A stretch of 64,000 bases of DNA from Caballeronia grimmiae (GTDB lineage: Bacteria > Pseudomonadota > Gammaproteobacteria > Burkholderiales > Burkholderiaceae), in assembly GCF_000698555.1 (NCBI RefSeq), contig NZ_JFHE01000007.1:62001-126000 (forward strand), written 5' to 3'. The first letter of the stretch is position 1, and every line of letters starts with the position of its first letter. Under the pieces are notes generated by a model. The model had not been told where the DNA came from and did no database searches. It was given only the letters and a program-made list of their open reading frames with translations. The translations under genes were made by a program, and so were the position numbers. Shown here in pieces: positions 17,196 through 25,860 of the stretch.

Positions 17196-19247
17196 TCAGA
17201 GATCGAGTTCCAGTGCGCCTTCGGTGTCGGCGGCGGGCATCGCGCAACAGATCAGCGCTTCGTTGTCTTCGACTTCGTACGCGGGCGCTTTCGCGTAGGT
17301 CACCGCGCCCTTGACGATGCGGGTCCTGCATGTGCCGCACGTGCCGCCGCGGCAGTTCGATTCCGCATCGACGCCCGACGCTTCAGCGAGTTCGAGCAGA
17401 CTGCCGCCTTCAGGCTTCCATTGCGCTTCGCGATTCGACTTCGCGAAGCGAACCGTGACCGCTTGCTGCGCGGGCGGACGCATCGGCTGATGCTCGACAT
17501 CGCGATTCAACGATGCCGGTCCGAACGCCTCGGCATGAATGCGCGCATCCGCGACGTTCAGCGCGCGCAGGCCGTCGTAAAGCGACTGCATGAACGCGCC
17601 CGGCCCGCACAGATAGAAGTCGTAATCGTTGAACGGCAGACGGCTCGTCAACATGTCGATATCGATGCGCCCCGACACGTCGTAATCGCGCGTGAGTTCC
17701 GCGCCCTGGCTGTCGCTCAGCACGCGGAGCACGTGCACCGCGCCGCCCGCGCTTCGCGCAAGCGCGTCGATTTCAGCGGCGAACGCGCGGCTCGCGAGCG
17801 TGCGCGCCGATGCGATCAGCCACGTCGGGCGAACCCGCCGCGTGCGCAATCCTTCATAGACGATGTGACGCAGCATCGCGAGCATCGGCGTGATGCCGAC
17901 GCCGGCGGCCAGCAACACGGCGGGGCGCGTTTCGAACGCATCGATCGTGAAGCTGCCTGCGGGCGCGCGCGCCTCGATGATGTCGCCCACTTTCAGCGTA
18001 TCGTGCAGATGCGCCGACACGCGGCCTTCGCGCTTCACACTGATCCGCACGACGCCATCGCCCGGCGCGACCGACAGCGTGTAAGTCCGCACGGCCGGCT
18101 TCGCGGCGTCGGGCAGCGTCACGCGCACCGGCAAGTGCTGGCCGGCGGCGTGCGGCACGATGCCCGCGCCATCGGCGGGTTCGAGCCAGAACGAGCGGAT
18201 CACATCGCTTTCATCGACGATCCGGCTCACGCGATACGGCCGCCACGCATCCGCGAGCGCCGCTGCCTTGATGCGTTGCGCCGCTTCGCTCCAGTCGCCG
18301 GTCATCAGCGAATTCGGTGACCAGCCTTCGTCGCGAAAAGCCCAGCGCAGCGGCAGCGCATCTTCGCGCAGCACGACGCGGCGCGGCGTGAAACGCCACA
18401 GGCGTTCCGCGCCCTGGAACGCGGCGATTTCAGGCGAATCCGTCAGCACTTGCGCGTCGCCCGTGAGTTGCAGCACGTCGCCCGTCGCGAAGTCCGCGAA
18501 CACCAGGCCGGCCTTGCCGTTCACCGAAATGTTGCCGAGCGTGTTGAAGAAGAGATTGCCCGCGAAGTCGGGAATGGTGAGCGCGCCGTCGCCGTCGCGG
18601 GATACGCGCACGAAACCCGCCTTGCCGCCGCGATGCGACACATCCACCTGACGATGCCCGTCCTCGCGGTCGAAGTACGACGCGACGAAGAACGTATCGG
18701 CGCGCTCGATCATCGACCGCATGCGAGGCGAGTTTGCATCGAGCGCGATGGGTTGCGCCGTCGGCGGCTCGTCTCGCACGAACGTGAAGTCGCGGAGCTG
18801 AATGTATTGCGGGCAATTGCCGAAGCTCTGCTCGACGCGCAGGTCGAACGCATCGCCGTGACGATGAATCACGCCGTTCACGCGATTGCGGCGGCGCGTG
18901 TGCAGTTCGATGCCGAGCATGCCGACCGATGCGCCGTCGCGCAGACCGGCGTCGGCGGGATCGAGCGGATCGGGTGCGTGCGCGACGGACAGCGTCGTGG
19001 CATCGGGCGTTTGCATGAAGCCGGGACGGCCGGTCAGAAAGGTCGCCCAGGCGTCGCCGTGATCATCGACCGTGCCGGCGACGACGAACGGCAACTGCGC
19101 GAAAAACTGCCGATGCTGCTCCGGCATGTAGTCCCGCACGACGCGCTGGCCGAGCGCACGCATGCGGTCGTAGGCGCCCGCGGCCTTTTGCAGCGCGATC
19201 TCGCCGCGATGCCAGGGCGTCGCCGGGATCGAAGACGGTGTGGACAT
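17196..19247 (-). CDS. three-domain redox fusion: PNPOx-like FMN protein, ferredoxin reductase and 2Fe-2S ferredoxin
   Basis: The 683-residue protein has three parts. Residues about 40-310 form a pyridoxamine-phosphate-oxidase-like FMN split barrel (RQFFAQLPFVVAGTVDDHGDAWATFLTGRPGF). Residues about 335-575 are an FAD/NAD(P) ferredoxin-reductase module (RTYTLSVAPGD, LAAGVGITPMLAML, YDFYLCGPGAFM). Residues about 595-683 are a plant-type 2Fe-2S ferredoxin with C-x4-C-x2-C (SNCRGGTCGTCRTR) and a later Cys in ALICCA. Electrons would run from NAD(P)H through FAD to the iron-sulphur centre. The partner or substrate is unknown. It starts 24 bases after a glutathione S-transferase gene, which suggests a detoxification or electrophile/nitro-compound response operon. 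Confidence 0.88.
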   Translation of the reverse strand: MSTPSSIPATPWHRGEIALQKAAGAYDRMRALGQRVVRDYMPEQHRQFFAQLPFVVAGTVDDHGDAWATFLTGRPGFMQTPDATTLSVAHAPDPLDPADAGLRDGASVGMLGIELHTRRRNRVNGVIHRHGDAFDLRVEQSFGNCPQYIQLRDFTFVRDEPPTAQPIALDANSPRMRSMIERADTFFVASYFDREDGHRQVDVSHRGGKAGFVRVSRDGDGALTIPDFAGNLFFNTLGNISVNGKAGLVFADFATGDVLQLTGDAQVLTDSPEIAAFQGAERLWRFTPRRVVLREDALPLRWAFRDEGWSPNSLMTGDWSEAAQRIKAAALADAWRPYRVSRIVDESDVIRSFWLEPADGAGIVPHAAGQHLPVRVTLPDAAKPAVRTYTLSVAPGDGVVRISVKREGRVSAHLHDTLKVGDIIEARAPAGSFTIDAFETRPAVLLAAGVGITPMLAMLRHIVYEGLRTRRVRPTWLIASARTLASRAFAAEIDALARSAGGAVHVLRVLSDSQGAELTRDYDVSGRIDIDMLTSRLPFNDYDFYLCGPGAFMQSLYDGLRALNVADARIHAEAFGPASLNRDVEHQPMRPPAQQAVTVRFAKSNREAQWKPEGGSLLELAEASGVDAESNCRGGTCGTCRTRIVKGAVTYAKAPAYEVEDNEALICCAMPAADTEGALELDL

Positions 19248-19271
19248 GATCGTAAGCTCCGGGCGCGGGTG

Positions 19272-19892
19272 TCAGGCGGCGAGACCGGCGGCCGTCTTCT
19301 GGAACGGCACGAAGCCGGGCAACGCTTCGATGCGCCGCAGCCACGCGTTCACGTTGCGATAGCCGGACAGATCGACATTGCCTTCCGGCGCGCTGGCGAT
19401 ATAGCTGTAAAGCGCGACATCCGCGATGGTGGGATGCGCAGCGCCGATATCCGCGATCCACTCGCGATCCTGCAACTCGCCATCGATCACCTTGAGCACG
19501 GCATGCGCGCGGGCGATCACTTCGTTCGCGTCGAACTTGCTGCCGAACACGGTGATGAGCCGCGCCGCAGCGGGGCCGAACGCGACTTGCCCCGCCGCCA
19601 CCGACAGCCAGCGCTGCACGGCGGCGGCGCCTTCGGGCGTGTCGGGGAGCCATTGCGTTGCGCCGGCGCGCTTCGCGAGATAGACGAGGATCGCGTTCGA
19701 ATCGGCGATGGTACGCTCGCCATCGACGAGCACCGGCACCTGACCAAAGCGATTGATGCGCAAAAACTCGGGCGACTTGTGCGCGCCCGCCGCGAGGTCG
19801 ACCTGCTCTTCGTCATGCTCGATGTTCAACAGATGCAGAAAGAGGCGCGCGCGATGCGAATGCCCCGACAGCGGATGGTGATAGAGCTTCAT
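19272..19892 (-). CDS. glutathione S-transferase family protein
   Basis: This 206-residue cytosolic protein has an N-terminal thioredoxin-like domain ([24 protein letters not shown], then [25 protein letters not shown] with the cis-Pro and glutathione-binding loop) and an all-helical C-terminal domain. It is the first gene of a minus-strand unit with the PNPOx-ferredoxin fusion. A perfect palindrome about 95 bases upstream (19988-20010) is a good operator candidate. Confidence 0.9.
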   Translation of the reverse strand: MKLYHHPLSGHSHRARLFLHLLNIEHDEEQVDLAAGAHKSPEFLRINRFGQVPVLVDGERTIADSNAILVYLAKRAGATQWLPDTPEGAAAVQRWLSVAAGQVAFGPAAARLITVFGSKFDANEVIARAHAVLKVIDGELQDREWIADIGAAHPTIADVALYSYIASAPEGNVDLSGYRNVNAWLRRIEALPGFVPFQKTAAGLAA

Positions 19893-19987
19893 GGCAATAC
19901 CCCGGATACGGCCGGGAGACGTCCCGGCCTCTGTGAAGCAGTATCGGTTCTTGCCGTTTCGAGGTGAATACCAGCGAAATTCAAATA

Positions 19988-20010
19988 ACTGTTCTCGTTG
20001 CGAGAACAGT
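19988..20010. promoter_or_regulatory. perfect 10-bp palindrome upstream of the GST operon
   Basis: ACTGTTCTCG and CGAGAACAGT flank a TTG centre. The symmetry and length fit a homodimeric regulator site. It lies about 95 bases before the GST start, between that gene and the 3' end of the 20021 gene. The regulator could be the downstream LysR protein or an unlinked factor. Confidence 0.6.
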
Positions 20011-20020
20011 GGCGTCGCGT

Positions 20021-20323
20021 TTAGTCGCCGCGCGGCGGCACGTTTGTCTTGTTGCCCGCGAGCGGCGAACCATATCCGCCGCTGTTCGCGTTGTTCGGCA
20101 AGCCGTTGGACAACTGGGCGCGCGGGTCGGCCGGATTCAGATTGAGTTCGCCGGCTTGCGCGTTACCGTGCGTCGGATACTCGCTGCCGAGCGGAGCGCC
20201 GGGCATGAGACGCGTGCTGTTGTGCGGCGCGTTCATGTCCGCTTCGGGGCTCGGATGCAACTGCGCATGAGCGGGAGAGGCGGCCATGATCGACAGGCCG
20301 CATAGAAAAGCCATTGCTCGCAT
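20021..20323 (-). CDS. small secreted protein, Asn/Pro/Gly-rich
   Basis: This 100-residue protein begins with a signal peptide ([20 protein letters not shown], cleavage after AHA). The mature part is rich in Asn, Pro, Gly and Leu ([25 protein letters not shown]) and lacks Cys, so it is probably flexible and periplasmic or exported. AGGAG lies 6 bases before ATG 20323; ATG 20326 is immediately upstream but too close to the ribosome-binding site. No known domain was recognised. Confidence 0.65.
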   Translation of the reverse strand: MRAMAFLCGLSIMAASPAHAQLHPSPEADMNAPHNSTRLMPGAPLGSEYPTHGNAQAGELNLNPADPRAQLSNGLPNNANSGGYGSPLAGNKTNVPPRGD

Positions 20324-20354
20324 CATCGACTCCTTCGAACTCTTTCCCCGATGC

Positions 20355-20537
20355 CTATTTCTTGTGCTTCTTAAGCTTCGCCTTGCGCGCGGCACGGTCG
20401 TCGATGATCCGCACGCGATGCTTGTCCTTCATCTTCTTCCATTTCCTGCACTCTTCCTTCGTGCGCAGGCAGCCGATGCAGAAGCCGGTCTTCTCATCGA
20501 ACTTGCAGATGCTAATGCACGGTGAATCGACGCCCAT
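20355..20537 (-). CDS. DUF1289 family small Cys-rich protein
   Basis: This 60-residue protein matches DUF1289: [20 protein letters not shown] contains two Cys pairs (C-x3-C and C-x2-C) that could bind a metal. The rest is strongly basic ([24 protein letters not shown]), suggesting nucleic-acid contact. Members of the family are short and uncharacterised. It sits 31 bases from the secreted-protein gene on the same strand. Confidence 0.85.
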   Translation of the reverse strand: MGVDSPCISICKFDEKTGFCIGCLRTKEECRKWKKMKDKHRVRIIDDRAARKAKLKKHKK

Positions 20538-20703
20538 ACTTGTCTTGCCTCGGCTTTAACGAAGGACAACCACTTTCCCATGCGGATGCAGGCGCATCCA
20601 ACTGATTGTGTCGATGATCGCGATAGATGCGGCACGCTCCCGGATAAACTCACCGGCACGAGCCTTGCTTCTACGCTTGACTACTTCGAAGAGTGCAATC
20701 TCC

Positions 20704-22716
20704 ATGCCCCAGCTTCCCGGTCCGCGCCGGCCCCCCGCCAAAGTCCTGCCGCCCGACGCGCCGGGCCTGCGCGCACTGGCGTCGCTGCTGACGGGCGTCG
20801 TCGTCATATGCGCGCTTTACTTCGGGCGCGCGGTGATGATCCCGATCATCCTCGCCATCCTGTTGAGCTTTCTGCTTGCGCCGTTCGTCGATTTCCTGCG
20901 CCGGCTGCGCTTCGGGCAGGTGCCGTCGGTGATCGTCGCGGTCGTCGTCGCGTTGTCGGTGCTGACGGCGGTGGGCGCGCTGATCGGTGCGCAGGTTGCG
21001 CAACTCGCGGGCGATCTGCCGAAATATCAGGTGGCCGTCGAACGCAAGGTCGACAACATCCAGCGCCTGACCGTGGGCCGCGCCGACGAGTTTCTCGGGC
21101 GCGCGTCGCGTGCGCTGAAGCGCGTGTCGCCCGCACGGGAGCAGGAGCCGCGCACCGACGAGAACAATCCGGCCGCGTCGCCGATCGACCAGCCGATGCC
21201 TGTCGAAGTTCACGAGCCGACGCCGACGCCGCTCGAACTTGCGCAGCGTTTCCTGTCGCCGGTGATCAGCCCGCTGGAGACGACCGGCATCGTGCTCGTG
21301 GTCGCGGTGTTCATCCTGTTGCAGCGAGAGGATCTGCGCGACCGCCTGATTCGTCTTTTCGGCTCGCGCGACCTGCACCGCGCCACCACCGCGATGGACG
21401 AAGCCGCGCGCCGCCTCTCGCGTTATTTCCTCGCGCAACTGGGCATCAACGTGGGCGTCGGGATCGTCATTTCGATCGGGCTCGCGATCATCGGCGTGCC
21501 GGGCGCGCTGCTGTTCGGCGTGATGACGACGCTGCTGCGCTTCGTGCCTTACGTCGGGACGTGGATCGCCGCGATCGTCGCGGTGGTGTTCGCGGCGGCC
21601 GTCGGCCCCGGCTGGACGATGCTGATCTGGACCGTCGTGCTCTTCGCCATCACCGACATCACGGCGGGGCAAATCGTCGAGCCGCTGCTGTACGGGCATA
21701 GCACGGGGCTTTCGCCGTTCGCGGTGATCGTCGCGGCGATTTTCTGGAGCTGGATCTGGGGGCCGATCGGCCTCGTGCTGTCGACGCCGCTCACGCTTTG
21801 TCTCGTGATTCTCGGGCGTCACGTCGATCGGCTCGAATTTCTCGACGTTTTGTTCGGCGATCGACCCGCGCTCACGCCCGCCGAGAATTTCTATCAGCGA
21901 CTATTGGCGAACGATCCCGACGAGGCGCTCGTGCAGGCGGAATCGCTGCTGAAGGAGCGTTCGCTGATCGCCTATTACGACGAAGTCGCGCTCGAAGGGC
22001 TGCGCCTCGCCCACAACGACGTGCAGCGCGGCGTGGTGACGGCGGACCAGTTGAAGCGCATCAACGAATCGGCGCTCGACATCATCGAGGGGCTGGAGGA
22101 CACGGAGGATACGGTGCCGTCCGGGCCGCGCAAGGAGGAGCCGCCTGCTAGCCCGATGTCGTCGGACGAGGCCGTGAAGATCGCCTCCGAAACGCCGCCC
22201 GAGCGCTTCGATGCGGCTGCGGAAGGACACACCGCGTCGGTGCTGTGCATCGCGGGTCGAAGCGAACTCGACGATCTCGCCGCGACCATCGCCGTGCAGC
22301 TGTTTCGCAAGCATGGGCTGGGCGCGGATCTGGCGGGCTACGAGGGATTTTCGCGTGGCCGCTTCGGCGAAGTGGACTTGTCGGGCGTGACGATCATCTG
22401 CGTCGTGTCTTTCGATGCAGCCGAATCGCCGCCGTATCTGCGCAACCTTTTGCGCCGGCTGCATCAGCGCGCGCCGTCGGCGGAACTGATCGTCGGGCTG
22501 GTGTTTCCGGAAAGTCCGCTGCAAGGCGAAGTGCTCGTGCGGACCAGTTCGGCGGCGGTGTCGTTCAAGGAACTGGTCGATGCGTGCGTGGCCGCCGCGC
22601 GTCGGCAATCCACGGACGCGGTGTCGTGGACGGCGCCGGGTGCGTTGCCCGCCGAACCCGCCGAGCCCGCGCAAAGCAACGTGCGGGCGGATGTCGCGGC
22701 GTTGCGCAATGCGTGA
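20704..22716 (+). CDS. AI-2E family transporter (PerM/TqsA-like) with long C-terminal extension
   Basis: This 670-residue protein has a permease core at about 20-400: paired helices at the N-terminus, a hydrophilic section, then VISPLETTGIVLVVAVFILLQREDLRDRLIRLFG and four or more helices including FVPYVGTWIAAIVAVVFA and GPIGLVLSTPLTLCLVI. Typical family members have about 350-400 residues. Here a soluble part of about 260 residues follows, with no membrane helices and an acidic linker (EGLEDTEDTVPSGPRKEE). ATG 20704 is preferred over the upstream ATG 20608 because the extra residues overlap promoter-like sequence and are not family-like. The transported substrate is unknown. Confidence 0.85.
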   Translation: MPQLPGPRRPPAKVLPPDAPGLRALASLLTGVVVICALYFGRAVMIPIILAILLSFLLAPFVDFLRRLRFGQVPSVIVAVVVALSVLTAVGALIGAQVAQLAGDLPKYQVAVERKVDNIQRLTVGRADEFLGRASRALKRVSPAREQEPRTDENNPAASPIDQPMPVEVHEPTPTPLELAQRFLSPVISPLETTGIVLVVAVFILLQREDLRDRLIRLFGSRDLHRATTAMDEAARRLSRYFLAQLGINVGVGIVISIGLAIIGVPGALLFGVMTTLLRFVPYVGTWIAAIVAVVFAAAVGPGWTMLIWTVVLFAITDITAGQIVEPLLYGHSTGLSPFAVIVAAIFWSWIWGPIGLVLSTPLTLCLVILGRHVDRLEFLDVLFGDRPALTPAENFYQRLLANDPDEALVQAESLLKERSLIAYYDEVALEGLRLAHNDVQRGVVTADQLKRINESALDIIEGLEDTEDTVPSGPRKEEPPASPMSSDEAVKIASETPPERFDAAAEGHTASVLCIAGRSELDDLAATIAVQLFRKHGLGADLAGYEGFSRGRFGEVDLSGVTIICVVSFDAAESPPYLRNLLRRLHQRAPSAELIVGLVFPESPLQGEVLVRTSSAAVSFKELVDACVAAARRQSTDAVSWTAPGALPAEPAEPAQSNVRADVAALRNA

Positions 22717-22792
22717 GCGGTAACGCTGTCAGCCGTGACGGCCGTAGCTGGCGACGCGCCACGTGTGCGCGGGAAAGCGGGCCGTGACCCGC

Positions 22793-23026
22793 TCAGCGAT
22801 TCCCGTCGAACAGATCGTTGAGCATGGTGTCGAACGCCGCTTGCGCTTCTTCGAGTTCTTGCAGCGCGGCGTCGAATGTTTGCAGCGCCATCTGCGATGG
22901 CCGGCCGTCGCCTTCGGGCGGGAACTGCTTCTGCAATCCGAGGAACGCGGTCTGTACCTGCTTCGTCGCATTGACGATACGTTCCATCGCTCGCGCTTCT
23001 TCCACGCGATTGTTTTCAGCGGTCAT
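22793..23026 (-). CDS. hypothetical helical protein, 77 residues
   Basis: The product is highly helical and charged (ATKQVQTAFLGLQKQF, AALQELEEAQAAFDTMLNDLF), with heptad-like spacing that suggests a small coiled coil. The start has a strong AGGAG 7 bases upstream. No signal peptide or family was recognised. It ends 76 bases from the convergent AI-2E gene and lies 62 bases downstream of the chemoreceptor on the same strand. Confidence 0.65.
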   Translation of the reverse strand: MTAENNRVEEARAMERIVNATKQVQTAFLGLQKQFPPEGDGRPSQMALQTFDAALQELEEAQAAFDTMLNDLFDGNR

Positions 23027-23088
23027 CGGGCACTCCTCGTTGGCAATGTCCTGATAGTACCAAGAGTGCCCGTTGCCGCGCCCGCGGG

Positions 23089-24666
23089 CTACGCCGTGGT
23101 CCGCTCGCGCGCCGGCTCGACGGTGAAGAGACGCACCGCTTCGTCCAGCACGACGGCGCGTTCAGCAAGACGCTTCGCCGTGGCCGCAGCCTGCTCGACG
23201 AGCGCGGCGTTCTGCTGCGTCGAATCGTCCAGATGGGCGACTGCCTGATTCACCTGCGCGATGCCGTCGGCCTGTTCGCCGCTCGCCTTCGCCACTTCCA
23301 TGATGATCGCCGATACGCGGTTGACCGCTTCGTCGATCGCGCGCATCTGGCTCGTCGTGCGCGACACGAGGTTCGTCCCTTCCGCGATCTGCGCGACGCT
23401 CGTCGCCACCACGTTCTCGATTTCCTTCGCCGATGCCGCGCATCGCTGGGCGAGCCCGCGCACTTCGGTCGCGACGACCGCGAACGAGCGGCCCGCCTCG
23501 CCTGCGCGCGCCGCTTCGACGGCCGCGTTGAGCGCGAGGATGTTGGTCTGGAACGCGATGCCGTCGATCACATCGGTGATGTCCGCGATACGACGCGAGG
23601 CCGCCGTGATCCGCTCCATCGTCTGCTCGACCTGGCTTGCGATGCGCCCGCCGTCGTCCGCCGCGGCTTGCGCTTCCTTGACGACTTCGAGGGCGCGCAC
23701 GGTGGCGTCCGCGTTGCCCTGAACGGTTGTGGTGAGCTGGTCCATCGTCGCGGCTGTCTGTTCGAGCGAAGCCGCCTGCAACTCGGTGCGGCGCGAGAGA
23801 TCCGTGTTGCCGCTGGAGATTTCGCGAGCGGCGTCGAGCACGCCGCCGATCTGGCCGCGCACGTCGAACACGATGGCGGCGAGATTCGCCTTGAGCTGGC
23901 CGAGCGCGCGCTGCACTTCGCCGAGATCGTCGTGGCGCGCGTCGGGGATGTCGGCGGTAAGGTCGCCGGCGGCCATGCGTGCGGCGAAGCCGGACATCGT
24001 ACGGACGGGGGTATCGAGTTGACGCGAGAGTGCGAGCCATCCCGCGATGCTGACCGCCGCGCCCGCGCCGAACGCGATCCAGAACGGCATCGGCGGCGCG
24101 CCGCGCCAGGCGGCCAGCGCCGCGATCAGCGTGACGGCCGGCATGGCGGCGAAGCCCATCGCGACGCGCGCGCTGACCGGCATGCGGGCGATGGCGGCGA
24201 GCTTGCCCGCGATGCCGAGTCGCACGAGCGCGCCGGCCACGAGCCGATGCTGTGAATTGCCGTTGCGCATGGTCGCGTAGAGGGCTTCGGCTTCGTTGAT
24301 TTCAGCGCGGCTCGGCTTGACGCGCACGCTGAGATAGCCGACGGCCTTGCCGTGCTCCATCACGGGCGTGACGTTGGCGCGGACCCAGTAGTGATCGCCG
24401 TTCTTGCGGCGGTTCTTGACGAGCGCGGTCCACGAGCGGCCGGCGCGAATGGTCGACCAGAGATCGGCGAACGCTTCGCGCGGCATGTCCGGATGGCGGA
24501 TGGTGTTGTGCGGCTGGCCGATGAGTTCGTCGCGCGAGTAGCCCGAGACCGATACGAAGGCCGGGTTGCAGTACTGGATGTTGCCGGACAGATCGGTCGC
24601 GGAGACGAGCATCTCCGAGGCGGGGTAGTCGAATTCGTGCTGGGTGACGGGCTGGCTGTTGCGCAT
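23089..24666 (-). CDS. PAS-containing methyl-accepting chemotaxis protein (Aer-like)
   Basis: This 525-residue receptor has an N-terminal PAS domain at about 12-125 ([40 protein letters not shown]), typical of Aer-type energy-taxis receptors that bind FAD. Two membrane helices at about 165-215 are followed by a HAMP linker and a signalling domain with the hairpin tip (about 385-425) [33 protein letters not shown]. It would relay redox or oxygen cues to CheW/CheA. ATG 24666 has AAAGGA just upstream; the open frame runs further to 24723. A sigma-28-like promoter lies 56 bases before the start. Confidence 0.93.
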   Translation of the reverse strand: MRNSQPVTQHEFDYPASEMLVSATDLSGNIQYCNPAFVSVSGYSRDELIGQPHNTIRHPDMPREAFADLWSTIRAGRSWTALVKNRRKNGDHYWVRANVTPVMEHGKAVGYLSVRVKPSRAEINEAEALYATMRNGNSQHRLVAGALVRLGIAGKLAAIARMPVSARVAMGFAAMPAVTLIAALAAWRGAPPMPFWIAFGAGAAVSIAGWLALSRQLDTPVRTMSGFAARMAAGDLTADIPDARHDDLGEVQRALGQLKANLAAIVFDVRGQIGGVLDAAREISSGNTDLSRRTELQAASLEQTAATMDQLTTTVQGNADATVRALEVVKEAQAAADDGGRIASQVEQTMERITAASRRIADITDVIDGIAFQTNILALNAAVEAARAGEAGRSFAVVATEVRGLAQRCAASAKEIENVVATSVAQIAEGTNLVSRTTSQMRAIDEAVNRVSAIIMEVAKASGEQADGIAQVNQAVAHLDDSTQQNAALVEQAAATAKRLAERAVVLDEAVRLFTVEPARERTTA

Positions 24667-24721
24667 GATGTCCTTTTGCTTTTTTGATATCGCGCGGTGA
24701 CGCGCTTTCGCATTCATGGAC

Positions 24722-24749
24722 ATAACGGCAGATTTCCCTACAAAATTTA
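24722..24749 (-). promoter_or_regulatory. sigma-28 (FliA)-like promoter of the chemoreceptor
   Basis: On the minus strand, TAAATTTT is followed by 12 bases and then GCCGTTAT, close to the flagellar consensus TAAAGTTT-N11-GCCGATAA with a spacer one base longer. It is placed 56-84 bases upstream of the chemoreceptor ATG, as expected for class-3 chemotaxis genes. Confidence 0.5.
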
Positions 24750-24902
24750 GGGGAATGCGGCGGAATGACTCAGCGTTCTCGGCGCTGCTTGCGTATCGCC
24801 TGTTTTCCTCGTTGCGGGCTGGCGCGTTGGCGAGACGGGCTGACGTTCTTCATTCCAACTGTTATCGCGTCGGCACGTGCGCGATGTGGTGATTCTTATC
24901 GC

Positions 24903-24947
24903 GTCGGTCTATTAGTTCGCCTCTCCCGGGGCGAGCAATAGACCGAC
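24903..24947. repeat. long stem-loop with 11-bp perfect arms
   Basis: GTCGGTCTATT (24903-24913) pairs exactly with AATAGACCGAC (24937-24947). An inner CGCC/GGCG stem sits inside the loop. TTATCGCGTCGG occurs twice nearby. No gene was found in 24750-25042. No T tract follows on either strand, so this is either a structured end of the bdhA transcript or a protein site. Confidence 0.6.
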
Positions 24948-25042
24948 ATGAACACAAGTTCAGCGACACATAAGACAACCGACAGCAACCCGCAAGCTTG
25001 CGCAGCAACATGCAAACAAACGCCGCGCGCCCCAGCGCAGAA

Positions 25043-25834
25043 TCACTGCGCGCTCCACCCTCCATCGATCTGCAACGCCGACCCGCGCATCTCGCTCGCC
25101 GCATCGGAACATAGAAACACGGTCATATCGCCGATCTGCTCCGGCGTCACGAACTGCGCCGACGGCTGCTTCTCCCCGAGCAACTTCGCCCGCGCCGCAT
25201 CCGCCGAAAGCGATTCACGCGCCGCCAGATCGTCGATCTGCTTCTGCACGAGCGGCGTCAGCACGAATCCCGGACAGATCGCATTGACGGTCACGCCAGT
25301 GCGCGCATTCTCCAGCGCCGCCACCTTCGTGAGCCCGAGAATGCCGTGCTTCGCCGCGACATACGCCGACTTGCCCGCCGATCCCACCAGTCCATGCACC
25401 GACGCAATGTTAATCACGCGTCCCCAGTTGCGCGCACGCATCGCGGGAAGCGCGACACGCATCGTATGGAACGCCGAACTCAGATTGATCGCGATGATCG
25501 CGTCCCAGCGATCCACCGGAAACTCGTCGATCGTCGCGACATGCTGAATGCCCGCGTTGTTCACGAGCACGTCGACCGCGCCGAAGCGCTCGTTGGCGAA
25601 GGCGATCATCGCTTCGATCTCGTCAGGCTTCGTCATGTCGGCGGGATGATGAACCGCCTGCGCGCCAGTCGCTTCGATCTGCGCGAGCGCGCCGCTCACG
25701 TCGCCGAAGCCGTTCAGCACGAGATTCGCGCCCGCGTGCGCGAGCGCCGTGGCAATGCCTAAGCCGATGCCGCTCGTCGAGCCGGTCACGAGCGCCGTCT
25801 TGCCGGCAAGCGTTTTAGATGCGGATTGAGTCAT
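25043..25834 (-). CDS. bdhA: D-3-hydroxybutyrate dehydrogenase
   Basis: This 263-residue classical SDR has cofactor motif TGSTSGIG at residues 17-24, NNAGIQHV, the catalytic Ser in NIASVHGLVGS and Y-x3-K in SAYVAAKHG. ICPGFVLTPLVQKQI and the C-terminal MRGSALQIDGGWSAQ are hallmark segments of bacterial 3-hydroxybutyrate dehydrogenase, which converts D-3-hydroxybutyrate to acetoacetate with NAD. It lies 26 bases downstream of a GntP permease in the same transcript, a standard pairing for 3-hydroxybutyrate use. Confidence 0.93.
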   Translation of the reverse strand: MTQSASKTLAGKTALVTGSTSGIGLGIATALAHAGANLVLNGFGDVSGALAQIEATGAQAVHHPADMTKPDEIEAMIAFANERFGAVDVLVNNAGIQHVATIDEFPVDRWDAIIAINLSSAFHTMRVALPAMRARNWGRVINIASVHGLVGSAGKSAYVAAKHGILGLTKVAALENARTGVTVNAICPGFVLTPLVQKQIDDLAARESLSADAARAKLLGEKQPSAQFVTPEQIGDMTVFLCSDAASEMRGSALQIDGGWSAQ

Positions 25835-25860
25835 GAGCGCTTATCCATTTATTTGGGTTA

